From the NCBI GenBank assembly GCA_022482815.1, contig JAKVOM010000001.1:1550001-1614000 (forward strand): DNA of 64,000 nt, given 5' to 3'. Below are positions 41,815 to 50,441 of this stretch, in pieces. A program made the position numbers and the translations under genes. The notes beneath the pieces were generated by a model. The model saw only the letters and a program-made list of their open reading frames with translations, searched no databases and had not been told where the DNA came from. Each line of letters starts with the position of its first letter. Position 1 is the first letter of the stretch. This DNA comes from Acidaminococcus sp. GTDB taxonomy: Bacteria > Bacillota > Negativicutes > Acidaminococcales > Acidaminococcaceae.

Positions 41815-42599
41815 GCCGTTTGAAATTTGACTATACGATGAAAATCTCATATTCGGTACCGGTGGAGGGAAATACGTTCACTCTGCGTACCATTCCGCAA
41901 AGCAGTGCTGTGCAGCGTGTCACTACACTGACAACGGAGCTGATTCCGGGAACCTGCCAGTGGGAAGGAGCGGACGCGTTCGGCAATCGTCTCCTGTGCG
42001 GACGGGATGCCGTCAGGATGAGTCAATTCTATTTCCATGAAACGGGAACTGTCATTACGGGACTGGCGGACAGTGAACCGTCCGAACCGTTCGGGCAGTT
42101 GCTGAAATACAAGTATGGAGGCACTCTCGTTACACCGGGTCCGGGAGCGGCAAGCCTCTTTTCTGCGTTCCGGGGAAACAGGATGCAGGATACGCTGTCT
42201 TATGCTACGGAACTCATGCATTTTCTCTATAGTCAATTTTCTTATGTCAAAGGGGTTACGAACGTCAGGACAACAGCTGAAGAAGCTATTGCGCAGCGTT
42301 CCGGCGTTTGTCAGGATTATGCCCATGCCATGATTGCGCTGTGCCGCGTAGCCGGTATTACGGCGCGGTATGTATCCGGCTTTTTGATTGGTGAAGGGGA
42401 AAGCCATGCCTGGGTAGAGGTGCTGCATGAACACCGCTGGTATGGCCTTGATCCTACGAACAATATCCCTGCGGGTCCCAGACATATCCGCGTGGCCGTA
42501 GGCCGGGATGCCTCGGACTGTGCCATGAACCGCGGAATTATTTATGCGGACCGGACGGCGGCGCAGCAAATCAACGTTAAAATTCGTGTGTGGGAATAA
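41811..42599 (+). CDS. Transglutaminase-like cysteine protease/transpeptidase family protein
   Basis: 262 residues. An N-terminal beta domain (about 1-120, Bacterial transglutaminase-like N-terminal region) is followed by the papain-like core. The catalytic triad is C167 (RSGVCQDYAHAM), H199 (GESHAWVEV) and D214 (WYGLDPTNN). No signal peptide, so it acts in the cytoplasm. Together with the ATP-grasp and alpha-E genes it could remove or exchange what the ligase attaches, for example a peptide tag; this is inference. Its ATG overlaps the previous stop by 4 bp, and a terminator follows at 42609. Confidence 0.9.
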   Translation: MSRLKFDYTMKISYSVPVEGNTFTLRTIPQSSAVQRVTTLTTELIPGTCQWEGADAFGNRLLCGRDAVRMSQFYFHETGTVITGLADSEPSEPFGQLLKYKYGGTLVTPGPGAASLFSAFRGNRMQDTLSYATELMHFLYSQFSYVKGVTNVRTTAEEAIAQRSGVCQDYAHAMIALCRVAGITARYVSGFLIGEGESHAWVEVLHEHRWYGLDPTNNIPAGPRHIRVAVGRDASDCAMNRGIIYADRTAAQQINVKIRVWE

Positions 42600-42608
42600 A
42601 ATAAATAT

Positions 42609-42664
42609 AGGGCTGTGAAAAAGGAAACTTCGTTTTGAGTTCCTATTTTCACAGCCCTTTTTTC
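42609..42664. terminator. GGGCTGTGAAAA-family terminator (bidirectional)
   Basis: Long stem GGGCTGTGAAAA-AGGAA / TTCCT-ATTTTCACAGCCC with T6 to the right. It ends both the transglutaminase operon and the opposing betaine-transporter operon. Confidence 0.87.
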
Positions 42665-42680
42665 AGTTGTGAATCTTTTC

Positions 42681-43895
42681 TTATGACGGAGCGGCATGAG
42701 ACAAAGACGAGAGTACCGAGGCCTTTGTGACGATACCCCGAAACACCTTATTGGAGTCGACGACGGCAAGGGGAAACTGGGTCCTTGCTGCTAAAGGGAC
42801 AATTTTTGCTATGGGTGTTTCCAAATCGGTAATTTGGGGAATGTCCCGGATAATGACTTCATCGAAGTTCTTTTTCCCATCTCTCACGGACAGGGCCCCA
42901 TCCAGCGTAATGATGCCGTCGAAATGCATGTTTTCGCTGACGACGTAAGCACTGGAGACGCCTCCTGTTTTCATACTTTTAAGGGCTACATGGGCTCCTT
43001 CCGTATTCTTGACTACAGCGGCCGGGACGGTCATGATGTTCCGTACGGTCAGGACTTTTGTCGTATCGACGCTGTCAATGAAGCGGCGGACGTAATCATT
43101 TTTGGGGTGGGCCAGCATATTTTCCGGGGTATCGAGTTGAACCATCCGGCCGTCGCGCAGGATGCCCACACGGTCTCCGAGTTTAAAGGCTTCGTTGATA
43201 TCGTGGGTAATGAAGATAATGGTCTTTCCCGTCTGTTCTTTGATGCGAAGAAGTTCAAACTGTAAATCATTCTTTACTAGGGGATCGAGAGCCGAAAAAG
43301 CCTCGTCCATCAGAAGAATGTCGCAGGGGGTTGCGAGAGCTCTCGCAATGCCGACCCGCTGACGCATTCCTCCGGAAAGACTCTTCAGGGAATCGTGTTC
43401 ATGACCTTCGAGTCCCACCATTTGAATCATTTCCATAGCCTTTTCTTCCCGTTCTTTCTTGGGCACGCCTTGGATTTCCAGACCATATGCGACGTTGCTG
43501 AGCACGTCGCGGTGGGCCAGAAGGCCGCCGTTTTGGAAGACCATAGAGATTTTTGTGCGCCTCAATTGTCGCAGCTGGGCCTCGTCATATTGGGTAATGT
43601 CTTCGCCTTCGATGAGAACGGAACCACGGCTCGGGCGATGCAGCCGGTTGAGGCAGCGGATCAGGGTTGATTTACCGCTTCCCGACAAACCGATCAGAAC
43701 GAAAAGTTCTCCTCTTTTGACGGTAAAGGATACATCGATGACGGCCGCTGTCATGCCGGTTGCTTCCCACACATCGCGGCGCGTTGCCCCGAGTTCAAGC
43801 AGTTTATAGGTTGTTTTCCTGCTGCCCCGGAGTTCGTGGGGCGCAAAGATCTTGTAAAGATTTCGGACTTCCAAAATCGGAGTGGATTCTTTCAT
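42681..43895 (-). CDS. Glycine betaine/proline-type ABC transporter, ATP-binding subunit with CBS domains
   Basis: 404 residues. An N-terminal extension reading VRNLYKIFAPHELRGSRKTT is followed by Walker A GLSGSGKST, signature SLSGGMRQRVGIARAL, Walker B ILLMDEAFSALDP and ITHDINEAF. From about 285 two CBS domains (TVRNIMTVPAAVVK ... FPLAVVDSNKVFRGIV) finish the protein, as in OpuAA and ProV, where they sense ionic strength. It is the last gene of a three-gene operon read leftwards, 2 bp after the permease. It powers uptake of compatible solutes such as glycine betaine. Confidence 0.9.
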   Translation of the reverse strand: MKESTPILEVRNLYKIFAPHELRGSRKTTYKLLELGATRRDVWEATGMTAAVIDVSFTVKRGELFVLIGLSGSGKSTLIRCLNRLHRPSRGSVLIEGEDITQYDEAQLRQLRRTKISMVFQNGGLLAHRDVLSNVAYGLEIQGVPKKEREEKAMEMIQMVGLEGHEHDSLKSLSGGMRQRVGIARALATPCDILLMDEAFSALDPLVKNDLQFELLRIKEQTGKTIIFITHDINEAFKLGDRVGILRDGRMVQLDTPENMLAHPKNDYVRRFIDSVDTTKVLTVRNIMTVPAAVVKNTEGAHVALKSMKTGGVSSAYVVSENMHFDGIITLDGALSVRDGKKNFDEVIIRDIPQITDLETPIAKIVPLAARTQFPLAVVDSNKVFRGIVTKASVLSSLSHAAPS

Positions 43896-43897
43896 TT

Positions 43898-44749
43898 CTA
43901 TTCCTCCTTTCGCACGAGGCTCTGCGTCAGCCGGTCCAGCAGGATGGCAATGATGACGATACTAAGTCCTGCCGAGAGACCGCGGCCTGCTTCCATGCGG
44001 TTGATCGCAATGAGGACTTCCATGCCGAGACCATTGGCACCGATCATGGAGCTTGTGACGACCATGGCAACTGCCATCATCATCGTTTGGTTGATTCCGG
44101 TCATGATGGTAGGGAGGGCCTGGGGAAGCTGAACTGTCCACAGAACTTGCCAGCGCGACGCTCCGAAGGAGTGCGAAGCTTCTACCACTTCGGGATCGAC
44201 TTGCCGGATGCCGTGGCTGGTCAGTCTGATGACCGGTACAATAGCATAGACTACGGTTGCAAGGACTGCCGGAACTTTACCGGGCCCCAGGAGCATGACG
44301 GCAGGGATCATATACACAAAAGTGGGCATCGTCTGCATCGCATCAAGGAAAGGTGTCAGTATGGATTCGGCACCTTTCAAAGAGGCAAGGAGAATGCCGA
44401 TCGGAATCCCCATGAGGAGGGAAAAAAGTACAGCCGAAAGAACGATGGCGAGGGTTTCGCACATCATATCCCAGTAACCCAAAAGTCCCACGAAAAAAAG
44501 CAGGAATCCAAAGAGTGCTCCTTTTCCGTAACTCTTCCATAGGCGGCTGCCGCCAAGGACTACAAGAAGAATCAAGATCCACCAGGGGACTCCTTGAAGA
44601 ATATCCTGAAGTCCTCCGATAAAAGAACCCAGCATACGCTTCATTGACACAAACAAAATACCGTAATGAATGTTGATATAGCGAACAAGTGCATCGATGG
44701 GTCCGGCAATATCAACGCGGAGTGTTGGGAATTGGGTAAGCCATATCAT
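43898..44749 (-). CDS. Glycine betaine/proline-type ABC transporter permease
   Basis: 283 residues with an amphipathic N-terminal part and about six membrane segments. The permease loop SHGIRQVDPEVVEASHSFGASRWQ (shortened: EASHSFGASRWQVLWTVQLP) and the late ANGLGMEVLIAINRME are those of OpuAB/ProW. It forms the inner-membrane channel between the binding protein at 44773 and the ATPase at 42681. Gaps are 23 and 2 bp, so a single transcript is likely. Confidence 0.9.
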   Translation of the reverse strand: MIWLTQFPTLRVDIAGPIDALVRYINIHYGILFVSMKRMLGSFIGGLQDILQGVPWWILILLVVLGGSRLWKSYGKGALFGFLLFFVGLLGYWDMMCETLAIVLSAVLFSLLMGIPIGILLASLKGAESILTPFLDAMQTMPTFVYMIPAVMLLGPGKVPAVLATVVYAIVPVIRLTSHGIRQVDPEVVEASHSFGASRWQVLWTVQLPQALPTIMTGINQTMMMAVAMVVTSSMIGANGLGMEVLIAINRMEAGRGLSAGLSIVIIAILLDRLTQSLVRKEE

Positions 44750-44772
44750 GGGGAAATCTCCTTTCTCTCATG

Positions 44773-45756
44773 TCATAATGCGTGGTTGAGTTTTTCGGCC
44801 TCTTCCGGAGAAAGCCAGGTCTTGACGAGTTCTCCGTGATTTTTCAGAAACCATTGAGCCGTTTCCTTGTAGGAGGCTTTATGATCAGCCATATAGGCCA
44901 GGGCTTCTGCTGTTAGAGCACTGGATGAATGGTATCGTTTGAGGAATGCCGCAAATTCCGGTTCACGTGAAGGAAAACGGGGATTAGCAGCGATGACGAC
45001 CTTGACGGAAGGAGCTGCCGTAAGCCCTTGTTCAAAGAGCTCTTTTTCGTAAGGCTCATCCTCCAGGAGGATCAGGTCAAGTTTTCCCGAGAGCCAGGTC
45101 GGTTCCCATTGATAGCCTACGATAGGAAGCCCTTTTTCGTAGGCCGTGAGGAAGGCTGTGTTAAGCGTCGCTTCACTGCCGGGACGAAAATAGACATAGT
45201 TCTTGTCCAGACCGTAGGCCTTATATTTTTTGTAGAGGATTTCATCGATACTCCAGCCCGGGATTGCCCCGTAGATTCTTCCTCGTTCCGGATTCTCCTC
45301 GTCTTTGAAGAGAGCGGCATATCTCGCGAGGTCCTTGACCGTTTTCAGGTCCGGTGCCATGGGGGCAATACCACGTTTGGGGTCTCCTTCTATGACGTAG
45401 CGCGGGACGTAAAATCCCTGACGGTTGTCATTGTAGTTTACGGATAGGTCTATGATTCCTCCTGCAGCCTTATCCGCTTCGTAAGTCGGCACGTTATCCG
45501 TCCATAGTTCCATATGGACATCAACATCTCCTCTTAACAGAGCTGCCTGCATGATAGGGGTTGATCCATAAAGGGTCTCCGTCTTGAGACCATAGACTTT
45601 TTCGGCAATGAGCTGGGCAACAGCGTTATGGAATCGGACACTGTCCCAACCGGGGTCGGCAAAGATGACGGTTCGTTCGGAAGTGGCCCCGCATCCTGCC
45701 ATGAGTACTGTGAAGCCTGCAGCAAAGAGTGCTATCATCAGCTTACGGAATTTCAT
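44773..45756 (-). CDS. Glycine betaine/choline-type substrate-binding lipoprotein (OpuAC/ProX fold)
   Basis: 327 residues. Lipoprotein signal with lipobox LMAGC (cysteine about 22). The mature domain has FADPGWDSVRFHNAVAQLIA and MELWTDNVPTYE, and a later VGYQWEPTWLSGKLDL, which together supply the tryptophans expected to cage a quaternary ammonium group. It is first in the operon, read leftwards from a promoter at 45804-45832. Ligand could be glycine betaine, carnitine, choline or proline betaine. Confidence 0.87.
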   Translation of the reverse strand: MKFRKLMIALFAAGFTVLMAGCGATSERTVIFADPGWDSVRFHNAVAQLIAEKVYGLKTETLYGSTPIMQAALLRGDVDVHMELWTDNVPTYEADKAAGGIIDLSVNYNDNRQGFYVPRYVIEGDPKRGIAPMAPDLKTVKDLARYAALFKDEENPERGRIYGAIPGWSIDEILYKKYKAYGLDKNYVYFRPGSEATLNTAFLTAYEKGLPIVGYQWEPTWLSGKLDLILLEDEPYEKELFEQGLTAAPSVKVVIAANPRFPSREPEFAAFLKRYHSSSALTAEALAYMADHKASYKETAQWFLKNHGELVKTWLSPEEAEKLNHAL

Positions 45757-45803
45757 GGGTCTCCTCCTTTCTCGTAAGGGGGGGGTAGAATGTCGACAAA
45801 TTT

Positions 45804-45832
45804 ATTTTACGTATTACTAAATAGTGCGTCAA
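45804..45832 (-). promoter_or_regulatory. Promoter of the betaine-transporter operon
   Basis: On the minus strand TTGACG (45832-45827), exactly 17 bases, TAAAAT (45809-45804), 48 bases before the lipoprotein ATG. Confidence 0.75.
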
Positions 45833-46010
45833 TTAATTTACAATTTTTTCATAAAATTGTAAATTTTTATGTAACATCGAAAATTGATGAAAAATTTTGA
45901 TTCTTGGCTTCAACGCGTTGAGTTTCAAAAGTAAAATGTGGGCAGGGAGAAAAAAAGAGGCTGTGAAAAAATAAAAAACGCATTTGTTCTTTTGTCTTTG
46001 TAAGATTGCA

Positions 46011-46649
46011 TCAAGCCCGAATACTATGGGAAACTTTGCTTTGACGCGTACTTTTTTCCTGAACTACGGCGGCAAAGAAGGCTCTTACGACTTCCGGATC
46101 GAAGAGGATGCCGGCGTTATCTTTGATGCTCTGCACGGACTGAGCGCCAAGACGCTGCCAGTTCCGGATGCAGGGTTTGCATTTGCGGTCATAATAGTTG
46201 CAGACGGCGATGATGCGGGAACCGATAGGAATATTTACGCCTTTCAGGCGCTTCGGGTATCCCGTCCCATCCCAGTTCTCGTGGTGATGCAGGATAATCT
46301 TGGCCACGTGATCGAGATCCGAGATATTTTCCAGCATACTGGCACCCATCTGGCAGTGCCGCCGATAAGCCGCTTTTTCACGTACGTTGAAATACGGATA
46401 TTTAATCAGTGTAGCGTTAGGAACGCTCAGCTGACCGATATCATGAAGCAGGGCAGCCATTTTGACCTGCGCAATTTCGTTGACGGACAGCCCCATCTTT
46501 ACTGCCGTACACACTGCGTAATTGGCTACTTGCTGACTATGCAGAAACAAGTCCTTATTCTTTTTTTCCAGCAGCTTCAAAAAGAAGCTGACAATCTCTT
46601 TCGTATCCGGATCCATAGGGAAATCCAGAAATTGAGGAATTGTAAGCAT
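46011..46649 (-). CDS. HD-GYP-like phosphohydrolase domain protein
   Basis: 212 residues. A helical N-terminal part, then the HD domain: LFLHSQQVANYA, LLHDIGQLSVP (metal His-Asp), YRRHCQMG and HHHENWDGTGYP, ending IIAVCNYYD. This is the HD-GYP layout of c-di-GMP phosphodiesterases, but the usual lysine in HDIGK is glutamine, and the helix after the last Asp departs from consensus (RKCKPC). It may hydrolyse c-di-GMP or another nucleotide, or only bind it. It is divergent from the amino-acid transporter genes. An in-frame ATG 11 codons later is an alternative start. The left end carries only one half of a GAGGCTGTGAAAA terminator stem (45956-45968). Confidence 0.78.
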   Translation of the reverse strand: MLTIPQFLDFPMDPDTKEIVSFFLKLLEKKNKDLFLHSQQVANYAVCTAVKMGLSVNEIAQVKMAALLHDIGQLSVPNATLIKYPYFNVREKAAYRRHCQMGASMLENISDLDHVAKIILHHHENWDGTGYPKRLKGVNIPIGSRIIAVCNYYDRKCKPCIRNWQRLGAQSVQSIKDNAGILFDPEVVRAFFAAVVQEKSTRQSKVSHSIRA

Positions 46650-46798
46650 TTGTCCCCGACCTTTGCTTTCTGTTTGGTTACGTACCCTAGTATACTATAA
46701 AATTTCTTACTTGAAAATAGTCCCGAACCGGGGGGAATTTAAACAATGTATAACTTTTGTCCTTTTTTTGGCACAGAAAAGGGCGTCATTCAGGGACT

Positions 46799-46828
46799 TT
46801 TGACGTTTTTGTATAAAAAAATTAAAAA
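46799..46828 (+). promoter_or_regulatory. Possible upstream promoter overlapping ARG-box-like sites
   Basis: TTGACG (46799-46804) then, 17-18 bases on, TTAAAA/TAAAAA as a poor -10. The -10 lies inside the first ARG-box-like site. Weaker than the TTGACA promoter at 46941. Confidence 0.35.
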
Positions 46829-46860
46829 TATTTATTCTTAAAAATGAATATAAATTCATA
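46823..46860. promoter_or_regulatory. Tandem ARG-box-like operators (ArgR/AhrC)
   Basis: Bases 46843-46860, AATGAATATAAATTCATA, fit the 18-bp ARG box WNTGAATWWWWATTCANW at every position. Bases 46823-46840 fit it at 15 positions and end two bases before it. Two adjacent boxes are how hexameric ArgR normally binds. They lie upstream of an amino-acid-binding-protein gene, so arginine-dependent control is likely. Confidence 0.65.
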
Positions 46861-46940
46861 TAAATGCAGTTGCATGATTGTTCCCCATGTTACAAAAAAC
46901 ATGTGTATACAAGAATTGATGCAGAAAGTTAAAATTTTTG

Positions 46941-46968
46941 TTGACAATGTTAAAAAGTTTGCTAATAT
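46941..46968 (+). promoter_or_regulatory. Sigma-70-type promoter of the amino-acid transporter leader
   Basis: Perfect TTGACA (46941-46946), 16-base spacer, TAATAT (46963-46968). Transcription would start near 46975 and give a leader of about 265 bases before the ATG at 47239. Confidence 0.7.
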
Positions 46969-46984
46969 AAATAAATATACAACT

Positions 46985-47220
46985 CAGGTCTGTGGTTGCA
47001 AGTCGATGCCAGTTGCGGGCAAAGCGATCCACGTAAGCAGTGTAAATACGCTGTGAGCACGGCGCAGCTTAGAAGTAAGTCCTGCCGCCCAAAATTGAGC
47101 GAGAGAAGCAGTAGTGGGGAGCCGGAGATGCTTAGGAGCGAAACTTCCAGCAGGCGAGTGTGGGGGCGAAAACCAGGTCAGCTGGGTTGTATCTTCCTAT
47201 TTTTTTATATTTTATATATG
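46985..47220 (+). ncRNA. Unidentified structured leader RNA (riboswitch or attenuator candidate)
   Basis: A GC-rich stretch of about 200 bases within AT-rich surroundings, between a strong promoter and the binding-protein gene, with no supported reading frame. Local stems: GTGGTTGC ... GCGATCCAC enclosing TGCC-AGTTGCG-GGCA; CAG(TGTAAATACG)CTG; AAGCA ... TGCTT; GGAGCGAAACTTCC; CCTGC (47081 region) with GCAGG (47151 region). It ends with AACCAG-GTCAG-CTGGGTT, then TCTTCCTATTTTTTT, which resembles a weak terminator. I could not match it to a known class. Short words recall parts of lysine-riboswitch and SRP RNA, but the required conserved cores are absent. Confidence 0.5.
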
Positions 47221-47238
47221 TTGAGGGGTGTGACAAAA

Positions 47239-48048
47239 ATGCTGAAGTGGAGAAAGACAGCAGGTATGATTGGGGCTTTTCTGATTGCTGCCAGTGTAGT
47301 TATGACCGGCTGCGGCGGTAAGGAGACGGCCAAGCAGGATGGAGCCGCGAAAAAAGCGCCTGCCAAAGAAGAATTGATTGTAGGCACGGAACCATCTTTT
47401 GCTCCTTTTGAATTTCCTGACGGGAAAGAGGGCAAAATTATCGGTTTTGATATTGATTTGATCAATGCGATAGGCAAGAAGATGGGGTACAAGACTATTA
47501 CGGTCAAGAGCATGGGTTTTGATGCCCTGATTCCTGCCATTAACTCGGGCAACATTGATGTAGCTATTGCCGGCATGACGATTACCGATGCAAGAAAGAA
47601 ACAAGTTCTTTTTTCCGACCCTTATTATGAATCCGGCCTGATGACTATCGTTCGGAAGGAAAATGATACGATTCACTCCATGGCGGACCTGAAAGGTAAG
47701 AGAATCGGTGTTCAGCTCGGGACCACGGGTGCCCTGGAAGCTGAAAAGATTGAAGGCGCCAAAGTGACCAACTTCGATACGTCGGACCTGGCCTGCATCG
47801 AGCTGAAAAATGGCAACGTAGATGCTGTCATCAGTGATCTGCCTGTGCTGCAGTATTTCCTGAAACAAAAGGGCTCTTCCTATGCGAAAGCCGTCGGTGA
47901 ACCGAAAAAAGGCGAAATGTATGGTATTGCCGCCGCTAAAGATAAACAGGACCTGATTGACGGTATCAACAAGTCCCTGAAAGAGCTCAAAGACAGCGGA
48001 GAATATCAGAAAATCTACGACAAGTGGTTTGCTGAAGACAAGAAATAA
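47239..48048 (+). CDS. Polar amino-acid ABC transporter, substrate-binding lipoprotein (first of two)
   Basis: 269 residues from the ATG at 47239 (GAGGGG 10 bases upstream). The open frame runs further back through the leader RNA but without ribosome site. Lipobox VMTGC (cysteine about 25). Mature part: VGTEPSFAPFEFPDG, GFDIDLINAIGKKMGYK and VAIAGMTITDARKKQVLFSD, the classic family 3 amino-acid binding pattern. Fifteen-odd residues after SDPYYESGLM complete the hinge. It is closely similar to the next gene's product. ARG-box-like sites upstream suggest arginine or a related basic amino acid as ligand. Confidence 0.9.
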   Translation: MLKWRKTAGMIGAFLIAASVVMTGCGGKETAKQDGAAKKAPAKEELIVGTEPSFAPFEFPDGKEGKIIGFDIDLINAIGKKMGYKTITVKSMGFDALIPAINSGNIDVAIAGMTITDARKKQVLFSDPYYESGLMTIVRKENDTIHSMADLKGKRIGVQLGTTGALEAEKIEGAKVTNFDTSDLACIELKNGNVDAVISDLPVLQYFLKQKGSSYAKAVGEPKKGEMYGIAAAKDKQDLIDGINKSLKELKDSGEYQKIYDKWFAEDKK

Positions 48049-48157
48049 AAATGAAATGGCGCAGTGGGCAGAGCTTTATCCGCTGCGCTTTTGTTATTGG
48101 AGGGAATAAGGGTTGTCAGCGGCACGCTGCCGCGAAAAAACAATTTGCCTTCTCCTA

Positions 48158-48186
48158 TTGTATAAAAATACAGAACGCTATATAAT
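48158..48186 (+). promoter_or_regulatory. Promoter of the second binding-protein gene
   Basis: TTGTAT (48158-48163), 17 bases, TATAAT (48181-48186), 38 bases before the ATG at 48224. It allows the second binding protein, permease and ATPase to be expressed apart from the first binding protein. Confidence 0.65.
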
Positions 48187-48223
48187 ATTTCCATTCTAAG
48201 ATATTTTCGGTTGGGAGGAAGAA

Positions 48224-49009
48224 ATGATGAAAAAGATGTCCTTAGTTATGTGTCTATTTGCAGCACTTGTGATGGCTGTATCCGGCTGCGGTGGTTCTCA
48301 GCAGTCCAGCAGCTCCAGCAGCGGAAAATCTGAAGCCAAGGTACTGAAAGTCGGGACGGAACCGACGTTTGCTCCTTTTGAATTCCAGAAGAAGGATTCT
48401 TCGGAGTTTGATGGGTTTGATATGGATCTTGTTCGTGCCATCGGCAAGCAGATGGGCAGAAAAGTAGAAATTCAGAACATGGGCTTTGATGCTTTGATTC
48501 CTGCGCTGAAATCCGGCAATATTGATGTGGCTATGTCCGGCATGAGCATTACGGATGAACGGAAAAAGGCTGTCGACATGTCCGATCCGTACTACACTTC
48601 CGGTCTTACCATCGTGGTGAGACAAGACGATAATTCCATCAAGAGCCTGAATGACCTTAAAGGCAAGACCATTGCCGTCCAGATCGGTACCACCGGTGCC
48701 GCTAAAGCCGGCAAAGTACCGAATGCGGTAGTCAAGACTTTTGATACGAACTCTGCTGTATTCCTTGAACTGAACAACAAGAACGCAGACGCTGTTATTA
48801 TTGACGCTCCGGTTGCTGCTTATTACCTGAACTCCGAAGGCAAGGGCAAGGCTAAGATGGTCGGCGAAAAGATGGAAGCCGAAGATTACGGTGCCGCTTT
48901 TGCCAAGGGCAGCAAGCTGACAGCTGAATTCAACAAGGCTCTGGCTGAATTGAAGAAGAATGGTGAATATGACAAGATTTATGCAAAGTGGTTCGGCGCT
49001 AAGAAATAA
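48224..49009 (+). CDS. Polar amino-acid ABC transporter, substrate-binding lipoprotein (second)
   Basis: 261 residues (ATG 48224 or 48227; GGGAGGAAG upstream). Lipobox AVSGC, then a Ser-rich linker (QQSSSSSSGKSE). Binding domain VGTEPTFAPFEFQKKDSSE, MGFDALIPALKSGNIDVAMSG and DPYYTSGLTIVV parallels the preceding gene along its whole length, roughly half of positions being the same by eye. This is the copy directly joined to the permease (37 bp). The two probably feed one permease with different amino acids or affinities. Confidence 0.9.
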   Translation: MMKKMSLVMCLFAALVMAVSGCGGSQQSSSSSSGKSEAKVLKVGTEPTFAPFEFQKKDSSEFDGFDMDLVRAIGKQMGRKVEIQNMGFDALIPALKSGNIDVAMSGMSITDERKKAVDMSDPYYTSGLTIVVRQDDNSIKSLNDLKGKTIAVQIGTTGAAKAGKVPNAVVKTFDTNSAVFLELNNKNADAVIIDAPVAAYYLNSEGKGKAKMVGEKMEAEDYGAAFAKGSKLTAEFNKALAELKKNGEYDKIYAKWFGAKK

Positions 49010-49046
49010 TGCAGCCTCTTTGTACTGAAAGTAAGGAATAGATGAT

Positions 49047-49692
49047 ATGGATTTTCAGATTATTAAAGAATCCCTGCCTCTATTGATCGCCGGGGCAGGC
49101 ATTACCATTGAGATTACGGCTCTCAGTGTGGGCTTTGGTATGGCTATCGGCGTTATCGTATCGCTGATTCGTCTGTGCCGCGTAAAAGCGCTGAGGCTGC
49201 TCGGGGATGTGTACGTACATTTCTTAAGAGGTACGCCGCTTCTGGTTCAGATTTTCCTCGTGTACTTCGCACTTCCTGCACTCATCCATCATAAGGTGGA
49301 TGCGTTCTTTGCAGCAATCTTTGCCTGCTCCATCAACAGTGGTGCTTATGTAGCCGAAATTTTCCGCGGCGGCATCGAATCCATTGATAAGGGGCAGATG
49401 GAAGCCGGCCGCAGCCTTGGTATGTCCTGGTGGCAGACGATGCGCTACATCATTCTGCCGCAGGCCTTTAAGCGGATTATCCCGCCTCTGGGCAACGAAT
49501 TCATTGCCATGCTGAAGGATTCTTCCCTGGTATCTGTCATCGGTTTTGAAGAATTGACTCGCCGCGGGCAGCTCATCATCGCCCGTACGTACGCGTCCTT
49601 CGAAATCTGGCTGACCGTCGCCCTGATTTACCTTGTAATGACCTTTGCGGTTTCCCGCCTCGTGGCCATGATGGAAAGGCGGTATAAAAAGA

Positions 49693-49703
<11 letters not shown>
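49047..49703 (+). CDS. Amino-acid ABC transporter permease (His/Glu/Gln/Arg type)
   Basis: 218 residues with about five membrane segments. Family signature: [19 protein letters not shown] near residue 55, and the ATPase-contact loop [23 protein letters not shown] near 130. It probably works as a homodimer, since only one permease gene is present. It overlaps the ATPase gene by 11 bp. Confidence 0.92.
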
Positions 49704-50424
<721 letters not shown>

Positions 50425-50441
50425 TTTGGCCTGAAAAGGTG

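Noticed and set aside
46844-47056. 70-codon ORF starting in the ARG-box-like site
   Set aside because: No ribosome site, overlaps the promoter and the structured leader, and the ATG is part of the palindromic operator.
46985-47220. Lysine riboswitch, T-box or SRP RNA at the leader
   Set aside because: Short likenesses exist (AGGTTGC-like, GCCGGAG, ACCAGGTCAG), but the T-box sequence, the full lysine-riboswitch core and the SRP GGAAGGAAGCAGC core are not present.
46996-47238. 81-codon N-terminal extension of the first amino-acid-binding protein
   Set aside because: It would put a non-signal sequence before a clear lipoprotein signal peptide and has no ribosome site; the ATG at 47239 has GAGGGG upstream. 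The interval is better read as leader RNA.
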